Of a stretch of DNA of 64,000 nucleotides, positions 1-9,024 are shown piece by piece. This stretch comes from Synchiropus splendidus. Its lineage: Eukaryota; Chordata; Actinopteri; Syngnathiformes; Callionymidae. Every line of letters starts with the position of its first letter. Positions within the stretch are counted from its first letter, which is position 1. The stretch is from the NCBI RefSeq assembly GCF_027744825.2, contig NC_071349.1, positions 496,001 to 560,000 on the forward strand, read 5' to 3'. The notes beneath the pieces were generated by a model that was given only the letters and a program-made list of their open reading frames with translations, had not been told where the DNA came from and did no database searches. The position numbers were made by a program, and so were the translations under genes.

Positions 1-188
1 TTCTAGTAGTTGCACATCAAATCTAAACTGTCTGAAGTGTTTTTCCAAAGTTATTAACACTTTTATGTTTGGCGTTCCGAAACCCACCTTATCTCAGGCT
101 GAAAAGCGTTTTTGTGCATTGTGCCATAACTTTTCAGGGAAGCTTCAGAACATGAAATTTTAACCTCCCACGATAGCAGAAAGGGTCT

Positions 189-376
189 TTCTAGTAGTTG
201 CACATCAAATCTAAACTGTCTGAAGTGTTTTTCCAAAGTTATGAACACATTTATGTTTGGCGTTCCGAAACCCACCTTATCTCAGGCTGAAAAGCGTTTT
301 TGTGCATTGTGCCATAACTTTTCAAGAAAGCTTCAGAACATGAAATTTTAACCTCCCACTATAGCAGAAAGGGTCT
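189..376. repeat. Monomer type Ag (G55, A61)
   Basis: An Ax-like copy with G at 55 and A at 61 (gaacacattt in place of taacactttt). The same pair of changes recurs at about 17,540, 29,759, 38,407, 40,663 and 50,063, each time followed by B then C1t. It is a rare haplotype tracing copies of the 21-mer. This copy also reads tcaagaaag where most have tcaggaaag. Confidence 0.88.
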
Positions 377-2820
377 TTCTAGTAGTTGCACATCAAATCT
401 AAACTGTCTGAAGTGTTTTTCCAAAGTTATCAACACTTTTATGTTTGGCGTTCCGAAACCCACCTTATCTCAGGCTGAAAAGCGTTTTTACGCATTGTGC
501 CATAACTTTTCAGGGAAGCTTCAGAACATGAAATTTTAACCTCCCACTATAGCAGAAAGGGTCTTTCTAGTAGGTGCGCATCAAATCTAAGCTGTCTGAA
601 GTGTTTTTCCAAAGTTATTAACACTTTTATGTTTGGCGTTCCGAAACCCACCTTATCTCAGGCTGAAAAGCGTTTTTGTGCATTGTGCCATAACTTTTCA
701 GGGAAGCTTCAGAACATGAAATTTTAACCTCCCACTATAGCAGAAAGGGTCTTTCTAGTAGTTGCACATCAAATCTAAACTGTCTGAAGTGTTTTTCCAA
801 AGTTATTAACACTTTTATGTTTGGCGTTCCGAAACCCACCTTATCTCAGGCTGAAAAGCGTTTTTGTGCATTGTGCCATAACTTTTCAGGGAAGCTTCAG
901 AACATGAAATTTTAACCTCCCACTATAGCAGAAAGGGTCTTTCTAGTAGTTGCACATCAAATCTAAACTGTCTGAAGTGTTTTTCCAAAGTTATTAACAC
1001 TTTTATGTTTGGCGTTCCGAAACCCACCTTATCTCAGGCTGAAAAGCGTTTTTGTGCATTGTGCCATAACTTTTCAGGAAAGCTTCAGAACATGAAATTT
1101 TAACCTCCCATTATAGCAGAAGGGGTCTTTCTAGTAGTTGCACATCAAATCTAAACTGTCTGAAGTGTTTTTCCAAAGTTATCAACACTTTTATGTTTGG
1201 CGTTCCGAAACCCACCTTATCTCAGGCTGAAAAGCGTTTTTACGCATTGTGCCATAACTTTTCAGGGAAGCTTCAGAACATGAAATTTTAACCTCCCACT
1301 ATAGCAGAAAGGGTCTTTCTAGTAGGTGCACATCAAATCTAAGCTGTCTGAAGTGTTTTTCCAAAGTTATCAACACTTTTATGTTTGGCGTTCCGAAACC
1401 CACCTTATCTCAGGCTGAAAAGCGTTTTTGTGCATTGTGCCATAACTTTTCAGGGAAGCTTCAGAACATGAAATTTTAACTTCCCACTATAGCAGAAAGG
1501 GTCTTTCTAGTAGTTGCACATCAAATCTAAACTGTCTGAAGTGTTTTTCCAAAGTTATTAACAGTTTTATGTTTGGCGTTCCGAAACCCACCTTATCTCA
1601 GGCTGAAAAGCGTTTTTGTGCATTGTGCCATAACTTTTCAGGGAAGCTTCAGAACATGAAATTTTAACCTCCCACTATAGCAGAAAGGGTCTTTCTAGTA
1701 GTTGCACATCAAATCTAAACTGTCTGAAGTGTTTTTCCAAAGTTATCAACACTTTTATGTTTGGCGTTCCGAAACCCACCTTATCTCAGGCTGAAAAGCG
1801 TTTTTACGCATTGTGCCATAACTTTTCAGGGAAGCATCAGAAAATGAAATTTTAGCATCCCACTATAGCAGAAAGGGTCTTTCTAGTAGGTGCACATCAA
1901 ATCTAAGCTGTCTGAAGTGTTTTTCGAAAGTTATCAACACTTTTATGTTTGGCGTTCCGAAACCCACCTTATCTCAGGCTGAAAAGCGTTTTTGTGCATT
2001 GTGCCATAACTTTTCAGGGAAGCTTCAGAACATGAAATTTTAACCTCCCACTATAGCAGAAAGGGTCTTTCTAGTAGTTGCACATCAAATCTAAGCTGTC
2101 TGAAGTGTTTTTCAAAAGTTATCAACACTTTTATGTTTGGCGTTCCGAAACCCACCTTATCTCAGGCTGAAAAGCGTTTTTGTGCATTGTGCCATAACTT
2201 TTCAGGGAAGCTTCAGAACATGAAATTTTAACCTCCCACTATAGCAGAAAGGGTCTTTCTAGTAGTTGCACATCAAATCTAAACTGTCTGAAGTGTTTTT
2301 CCAAAGTTATTAACACTTTTATGTTTGGCGTTCCGAAACCCACCTTATCTCAGGCTGAAAAGCGTTTTTGTGCATTGTGCCATAACTTTTCAGGGAAGCT
2401 TCAGAACATGAAATTTTAACCTCCCACTATAGCAGAAAGGGTCTTTCTAGTAGTTGCACATCAAATCTAAACTGTCTGAAGTGTTTTTCCAAAGTTATCA
2501 ACACTTTTATGTTTGGCGTTCCGAAACCCACCTTATCTCAGGCTGAAAAGCGTTTTTACGCATTGTGCCATAACTTTTCAGGGAAGCTTCAGAACATGAA
2601 ATTTTAACCTCCCACTATAGCAGAAAGGGTCTTTCTAGTAGGTGCACATTAAATCTAAGCTGTCTGAAGTGTTTTTCGAAAGTTATCAACACTTTTATGT
2701 TTGGCGTTCCGAAACCCACCTTATCTCAGGCTGAAAAGCGTTTTTGTGCATTGTGCCATAACTTTTCAGGGAAGCTTCAGAACATGAAATTTTAACCTCC
2801 CACTATAGCAGAAAGGGTCT

Positions 2821-3008
2821 TTCTAGTAGTTGCACATCAAATCTAAACTGTCTGAAGTGTTTTTCCAAAGTTATTAACACTTTTATGTTTGGCGTTCCGA
2901 AACCCACCTTATCTCAGGCTGAAAAGCGTTTTTGTGCATTGTGCCATAACTTTTCAGGGAAGCTTCAGAACATGAAATTTTAACCTCCCACTATAGCAGA
3001 AAGGGTCT
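2821..3008. repeat. Reference monomer, type A
   Basis: This copy matches the commonest form: T10, A27, C46, T55, GT at 114-115, T122 and G139. It contains GAAGCTTC at 139-146, a perfect 8-bp palindrome with a HindIII site inside, so HindIII digestion should give a 188-bp ladder. A 5-bp inverted repeat (AAAGT / ACTTT) lies on either side of site 55. A/T tracts lie at 40-44, 61-64, 102-105, 109-113, 131-134 and 155-161. CpGs lie in the ggcgttccga segment (two) and in aagcgtt (one). Confidence 0.95.
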
Positions 3009-3572
3009 TTCTAGTAGTTGCACATCAAATCTAAACTGTCTGAAGTGTTTTTCCAAAGTTATTAACACTTTTATGTTTGGCGTTCCGAAACCCACCTTAT
3101 CTCAGGCTGAAAAGCGTTTTTGTGCATTGTGCCATAACTTTTCAGGGAAGCTTCAGAACATGAAATTTTAACTTCCCACTATAGCAGAAAGGGTCTTTCT
3201 AGTAGTTGCACATCAAATCTAAACTGTCTGAAGTGTTTTTCCAAAGTTATCAACACTTTTATGTTTGGCGTTCCGAAACCCACCTTATCTCAGGCTGAAA
3301 AGCGTTTTTGTGCATTGTGCCATAACTTTTCAGGGAAGCTTCAGAACATGAAATTTTAACCTCCCACTATAGCAGAAAGGGTCTTTCTAGTAGTTGCACA
3401 TCAAATCTAAACTGTCTGAAGTGTTTTTCCAAAGTTATTAACACTTTTATGTTTGGCGTTCCGAAACCCACCTTATCTCAGGCTGAAAAGCGTTTTTGTG
3501 CATTGTGCCATAACTTTTCAGGGAAGCTTCAGAACATGAAATTTTAACCTCCCACTATAGCAGAAAGGGTCT

Positions 3573-3760
3573 TTCTAGTAGTTGCACATCAAATCTAAAC
3601 TGTCTGAAGTGTTTTTCCAAAGTTATCAACACTTTTATGTTTGGCGTTCCGAAACCCACCTTATCTCAGGCTGAAAAGCGTTTTTACGCATTGAGCCATA
3701 ACTTTTCAGGGAAGCTTCAGAACATGAAATTTTAACCTCCCACTATAGCAGAAAGGGTCT
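3573..3760. repeat. Monomer type Bs (B with A122)
   Basis: B with attgagcc in place of attgtgcc. I found fifteen of these, at site-122 coordinates near 3.7, 6.7, 7.8, 11.4, 12.2, 32.6, 35.5, 36.8, 37.9, 40.2, 43.9, 44.5, 53.3, 53.9 and 61.2 kb. All spacings are whole numbers of 188-bp units, and every copy is followed by C2. None was seen between about 12.2 and 32.6 kb, which separates the scrambled middle from the two flanks. Confidence 0.9.
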
Positions 3761-3948
3761 TTCTAGTAGGTGCACATCAAATCTAAGCTGTCTGAAGTGT
3801 TTTTCGAAAGTTATCAACACTTTTATGTTTGGCGTTCCGAAACCCACCTTATCTCAGGCTGAAAAGCGTTTTTGTGCATTGTGCCATAACTTTTCAGGGA
3901 AGCTTCAGAACATGAAATTTTAACCTCCCACTATAGCAGAAAGGGTCT
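3761..3948. repeat. Monomer type C2 (G46)
   Basis: C1 with cgaaag at site 46, which creates an extra CpG. It closes both the 21-mer and the 13-mer and always follows a B-type copy. A sub-lineage reads gttttccg and attatgcc (near 23,168, 27,303, 28,619, 46,853, 56,253 and the window end); those at 42,345 and 51,745 read ttttgg. Confidence 0.88.
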
Positions 3949-4512
3949 TTCTAGTAGTTGCACATCAAATCTAAACTGTCTGAAGTGTTTTTCCAAAGTT
4001 ATCAACACTTTTATGTTTGGCGTTCCGAAACCCACCTTATCTCAGGCTGAAAAGCGTTTTTACGCATTGTGCCATAACTTTTCAGGGAAGCTTCAGAACA
4101 TGAAATTTTATCCTCCCACTATAGCAGAAAGGGTCTTTCTAGTAGGTGCACATCAAATCTAAGCTGTCTGAAGTGTTTTTCGAAAGTTATCAACACTTTT
4201 ATGTTTGGCGTTCCGAAACCCACCTTATCTCAGGCTGAAAAGCGTTTTTGTGCATTGTGCCATAACTTTTCAGGGAAGCTTCAGAACATGAAATTTTAAC
4301 CTCCCACTATAGCAGAAAGGGTCTTTCTAGTAGTTGCACATCAAATCTAAACTGTCTGAAGTGTTTTTCCAAAGTTATTAACACTTTTATGTTTGGCGTT
4401 CCGAAACCCACCTTATCTCAGGCTGAAAAGCGTTTTTGTGCATTGTGCCATAACTTTTCAGGGAAGCTTCAGAACATGAAATTTTAACCTCCCACTATAG
4501 CAGAAAGGGTCT

Positions 4513-4700
4513 TTCTAGTAGGTGCACATCAAATCTAAGCTGTCTGAAGTGTTTTTCCAAAGTTATCAACACTTTTATGTTTGGCGTTCCGAAACCCACC
4601 TTATCTCAGGCTGAAAAGCGTTTTTGTGCATTGTGCCATAACTTTTCAGGGAAGCTTCAGAACATGAAATTTTAACCTCCCACTATAGCAGAAAGGGTCT
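4513..4700. repeat. Monomer type C1 (G10, G27)
   Basis: G10 (agtaggtgc) and G27 (aagctg) with C46, C55 and GT. C types normally follow B. This copy follows A, one of few such exceptions. A subset has T165 (aacttccc) and marks the eighth slot of the 21-mer. Confidence 0.88.
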
Positions 4701-4888
4701 TTCTAGTAGTTGAAAATCAAATCTAAGCTGTCTGAAGTGTTTTTCAAAAGTTATCAACACTTTTATGTTTGGCGTTCCGAAACCCACCTTATCTCAGGCT
4801 GAAAAGCGTTTTTGTGCATTGTGCCATAACTTTTCAGGGAAGCTTCAGAACATGAAATTTTAACCTCCCACTATAGCAGAAAGGGTCT
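4701..4888. repeat. Monomer type D (A46)
   Basis: T10, G27, A46 (tcaaaag) and C55. D normally follows C and opens the 13-mer. This copy also has ttgaaaatc for ttgcacatc, a change shared with the D copies at 13161, 18802 and 33277, so it tags a 13-mer sub-lineage. D1 forms carry C46 in its place (16357, 23325, 27449, 28765). Confidence 0.88.
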
Positions 4889-5640
4889 TTCTAGTAGTTG
4901 CACATCAAATCTAAACTGTCTGAAGTGTTTTTCCAAAGTTATCAACACTTTTATGTTTGGCGTTCCGAAACCCACCTTATCTCAGGCTGAAAAGCGTTTT
5001 TGTGCATTGTGCCATAACTTCTCAGGGAAGCTTCAGAACATGAAATTTTAACCTCCCACTATAGCAGAAAGGGTCTTTCTAGTAGTTGCACATCAAATCT
5101 AAACTGTCTGAAGTGTTTTTCCAAAGTTATTAACACTTTTATGTTTGGCGTTCCGAAACCCACCTTATCTCATGTTGAAAAGCGTTTTTGTGCATTGTGC
5201 CATAACTTTTCAGGGAAGCTTCAGAACATGAAATTTTAACCTCCCACTATAGCAGAAAGGGTCTTTCTAGTAGGTGCACATCAAATCTAAGCTGTCTGAA
5301 GTGTTTTTCCAAAGTTATCAACACTTTTATGTTTGGCGTTCCGAAACCCACCTTATCTCAGGCTGAAAAGCGTTTTTGTGCATTGTGCCATAACTTTTCA
5401 GGGAAGCTTCAGAACATGAAATTTTAACCTCCCACTATAGCAGAAAGGGTCTTTCTAGTAGTTGCACATCAAATCTAAACTGTCTGAAGTGTTTTTCCAA
5501 AGTTATTAACACTTTTATGTTTGGCGTTCCGAAACCCACCTTATCTCAGGCTGAAAAGCGTTTTTGTGCATTGTGCCATAACTTTTCAGGAAAGCTTCAG
5601 AACATGAAATTTTAACCTCCCACTGTAGCAGAAAGGGTCT

Positions 5641-5828
5641 TTCTAGTAGTTGCACATCAAATCTAAACTGTCTGAAGTGTTTTTCCAAAGTTATCAACAC
5701 TTTTATGTTTGGCGTTCCGAAACCCACCTTATCTCAGGCTGAAAAGCGTTTTTACGCATTGTGCCATAACTTTTCAGGGAAGCTTCAGAACATGAAATTT
5801 TAACCTCCCACTATAGCAGAAAGGGTCT
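5641..5828. repeat. Monomer type B (C55, AC114-115)
   Basis: C at 55 together with tttttacgc in place of tttttgtgc. The two-base change adds a CpG. B almost always precedes a C-type monomer; the regular exception is the 13-mer, where Ax-B is followed by A-A, as here. A subset carries A144 (aagcatc), which destroys the HindIII site, and some of these also have G163. Confidence 0.9.
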
Positions 5829-6956
5829 TTCTAGTAGTTGCACATCAAATCTAAACTGTCTGAAGTGTTTTTCCAAAGTTATTAACACTTTTATGTTTGG
5901 CGTTCCGAAACCCACCTTATCTCAGGCTGAAAAGCGTTTTTGTGCATTGTGCCATAACTTTTCAGGGAAGCTTCAGAACATGAAATTTTAACCTCCCACT
6001 ATAGCAGAAAGGGTCTTTCTAGTAGTTGCACATCAAATCTAAACTGTCTGAAGTGTTTTTCCAAAGTTATTAACACTTTTATGTTTGGCGTTCCGAAACC
6101 CACCTTATCTCAGGCTGAAAAGCGTTTTTGTGCATTGTGCCTTAACTTTTCAGGGAAGCTTCAGAACATGAAATTTTAACCTCCCACTATAGCAGAAAGG
6201 GTCTTTCTAGTAGTTGCACATCAAATCTAAACTGTCTGAAGTGTTTTTCCAAAGTTATCAACACTTTTATGTTTGGCGTTCCGAAACCCACCTTATCTCA
6301 GGCTGAAAAGCGTTTTTGTGCATTGTGCCATAACTTTTCAGGGAAGCTTCAGAACATGAAATTTTAACCTCCCACTATAGCAGAAAGGGTCTTTCTAGTA
6401 GTTGCACATCAAATCTAAACTGTCTGAAGTGTTTTTCCAAAGTTATTAACACTTTTATGTTTGGCGTTCCGAAACCCACCTTATCTCAGGCTGAAAAGCG
6501 TTTTTGTGCATTGTGCCATAACTTTTCAGGGAAGCTTCAGAACATGAAATTTTAACCTCCCACTATAGCAGAAAGGGTCTTTCTAGTAGTTGCACATCAA
6601 ATCTAAACTGTCTGAAGTGTTTTTCCAAAGTTATCAACACTTTTATGTTTGGCGTTCCGAAACCCACCTTATCTCAGGCTGAAAAGCGTTTTTACGCATT
6701 GAGCCATAACTTTTCAGGGAAGCTTCAGAACATGAAATTTTAACCTCCCACTATAGCAGAAAGGGTCTTTCTAGTAGGTGCACATCAAATCTAAGCTGTC
6801 TGAAGTGTTTTTCGAAAGTTATCAACACTTTTATGTTTGGCGTTCCGAAACCCACCTTATCTCAGGCTGAAAAGCGTTTTTGTGCATTGTGCCATAACTT
6901 TTCAGGGAAGCTTCAGAACATGAAATTTTAACCTCCCACTATAGCAGAAAGGGTCT
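5829..6956. repeat. 6-monomer HOR module A-A-E-A-Bs-C2
   Basis: A 1,128-bp module forming the tail of the preceding 13-mer derivative and directly followed by another copy. The two give a 1,128-bp tandem period over 2,256 bp. One private change here is gccttaac near 6,140. Confidence 0.82.
6205..6392. repeat. Monomer type E (C55)
   Basis: Type A apart from C at site 55 (atcaac for attaac), keeping GT at 114-115. It occupies the third slot of the A-A-E-A-Bs-C2 module and the second slot of the 13-mer. It has the left half of B and the right half of A, so it could be an A/B recombinant that became fixed. Confidence 0.85.
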
Positions 6957-8084
6957 TTCTAGTAGTTGCACATCAAATCTAAACTGTCTGAAGTGTTTTT
7001 CCAAAGTTATTAACACTTTTATGTTTGGCGTTCCGAAACCCACCTTATCTCAGGCTGAAAAGCGTTTTTGTGCATTGTGCCATAACTTTTCAGGGAAGCT
7101 TCAGAACATGAAATTTTAACCTCCCACTATAGCAGAAAGGGTCTTTCTAGTAGTTGCACATCAAATCTAAACTGTCTGAAGTGTTTTTCCAAAGTTATTA
7201 ACACTTTTATGTTTGGCGTTCCGAAACCCACCTTATCTCAGGCTGAAAAGCGTTTTTGTGCATTGTGCCATAACTTTTCAGGGAAGCTTCAGAACATGAA
7301 ATTTTAACCTCCCACTATAGCAGAAAGGGTCTTTCTAGTAGTTGCACATCAAATCTAAACTGTCTGAAGTGTTTTTCCAAAGTTATCAACACTTTTATGT
7401 TTGGCGTTCCGAAACCCACCTTATCTCAGGCTGAAAAGCGTTTTTGTGCATTGTGCCATAACTTTTCAGGGAAGCTTCAGAACATGAAATTTTAACCTCC
7501 CACTATAGCAGAAAGGGTCTTTCTAGTAGTTGCACATCAAATCTAAACTGTCTGAAGTGTTTTTCCAAAGTTATTAACACTTTTATGTTTGGCGTTCCGA
7601 AACCCACCTTATCTCAGGCTGAAAAGCGTTTTTGTGCATTGTGCCATAACTTTTCAGGGAAGCTTCAGAACATGAAATTTTAACCTCCCACTATAGCAGA
7701 AAGGGTCTTTCTAGTAGTTGCACATCAAATCTAAACTGTCTGAAGTGTTTTTCCAAAGTTATCAACACTTTTATGTTTGGCGTTCCGAAACCCACCTTAT
7801 CTCAGGCTGAAAAGCGTTTTTACGCATTGAGCCATAACTTTTCAGGGAAGCTTCAGAACATGAAATTTTAACCTCCCACTATAGCAGAAAGGGTCTTTCT
7901 AGTAGGTGCACATCAAATCTAAGCTGTCTGAAGTGTTTTTCGAAAGTTATCAACACTTTTATGTTTGGCGTTCCGAAACCCACCTTATCTCAGGCTGAAA
8001 AGCGTTTTTGTGCATTGTGCCATAACTTTTCAGGGAAGCTTCAGAACATGAAATTTTAACCTCCCACTATAGCAGAAAGGGTCT
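6957..8084. repeat. 6-monomer HOR module, tandem second copy
   Basis: A-A-E-A-Bs-C2 immediately after the previous module, with almost no differences apart from that copy's private change. Tandem reuse of the tail shows that the module can expand on its own. Confidence 0.82.
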
Positions 8085-8460
8085 TTCTAGTAGTTGCACA
8101 TCAAATCTAAACTGTCTGAAGTGTTTTTCCAAAGTTATTAACACTTTTATGTTTGGCGTTCCGAAACCCACCTTATCTCAGGCTGAAAAGCGTTTTTGTG
8201 CATTGTGCCATAACTTTTCAGGGAAGCTTCAGAACATGAAATTTTAACCTCCCACTATAGCAGAAAAGGTCTTTCTAGTAGTTGCACATCAAATCTAAAC
8301 TGTCTGAAGTGTTTTTCCAAAGTTATCAACACTTTTATGTTTGGCGTTCCGAAACCCACCTTATCTCAGGCTGAAAAGCGTTTTTACGCATTGTGCCATA
8401 ACTTTTCAGGGAAGCTTCAGAACATGAAATTTTAACCTCCCACTATAGCAGAAAGGGTCT

Positions 8461-8648
8461 TTCTAGTAGGTGCACATCAAATCTAAGCTGTCTGAAGTGT
8501 TTTTCCAAAGTTATTAACACTTTTATGTTTGGCGTTCCGAAACCCACTTTATCTCAGGCTGAAAAGCGTTTTTGTGCATTGTGCCATAACTTTTCAGGGA
8601 AGCTTCAGAACATGAAATTTTAACCTCCCACTATAGCAGAAAGGGTCT
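8461..8648. repeat. Monomer type C1t (C1 with T55)
   Basis: G10, G27 and C46 with T55, so the left part is C1 and the rest could be A. It fills the fourth slot of the 21-mer after Ag-B. This copy has cccacttta for cccacctta; the same private change recurs at about 38,815, 41,071 and 50,471 and links those units by descent. Confidence 0.85.
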
Positions 8649-8836
8649 TTCTAGTAGTTGCACATCAAATCTAAACTGTCTGAAGTGTTTTTCCAAAGTT
8701 ATTAACACTTTTATGTTTGGCGTTCCGAAACCCACCTTATCTCAGGCTGAAAAGCGTTTTTGTGCATTGTGCCATAACTTTTCAGGGAAGCTTCAGAACA
8801 TGAAATTTTAACCTCCCACTATAGCAGAAAGGGTCT

Positions 8837-9024
8837 TTCTAGTAGTTGCACATCAAATCTAAACTGTCTGAAGTGTTTTTCCAAAGTTATTAACACTTTT
8901 ATGTTTGGCGTTCCGAAACCCACCTTATCTCAGGCTGAAAAGCGTTTTTGTGCATTGTGCCATAACTTTTCAGGAAAGCTTCAGAACATGAAATTTTAAC
9001 CTCCCACTATAGCAGAAAGGGTCT
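8837..9024. repeat. Monomer type Ax (A139)
   Basis: This is type A except that caggga reads caggaa at site 139. Ax is normally followed by B, either in Ax-B-C1 (21-mer) or Ax-B-A-A-E (13-mer), so it marks position within the HOR. The AAGCTT core is intact, but the flanking palindrome is shortened. Confidence 0.85.

Larger units (their letters stand above)
1..3948. repeat. Complete 21-monomer HOR (3,948 bp)
   Basis: Monomer order: A-Ag-B-C1t-A-Ax-B-C1-A-B-C2-D-A-B-C2-A-A-E-A-Bs-C2. This is the longest copy of an order that recurs with losses elsewhere in the window. Slot-specific marks support the register: G172 in slot 1, G55/A61 in slot 2, T165 in slot 8, A144 in slot 10 and A122 in slot 20. 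Whether the unit truly starts here is arbitrary, because the window cuts the array. Confidence 0.82.
4701..6956. repeat. 13-mer HOR derivative lacking one B (12 monomers)
   Basis: D-E-A-C1-Ax-B-A-A-E-A-Bs-C2: the fourth slot (B) is missing, so C1 directly follows A, unlike nearly all other C copies. A private catgttg lies near 5,172. The next six monomers repeat the terminal module. Confidence 0.76.

Noticed and set aside
63..275. 70-codon minus-strand open frame, recurring at 5515, 17360, 29579, 38979, 47439 and 56839
   Set aside because: It starts at GTG, spans 188+25 bp so it reads the monomer in two frames, and exists only where one substitution removes the TAG in ctatag. No domain, no codon bias, no independent conservation: a satellite by-product.
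2821..5640. Exact 2,820-bp periodicity in the numbering
   Set aside because: This is the common multiple of the 188-bp monomer and the 60-base line length, not a biological repeat unit.
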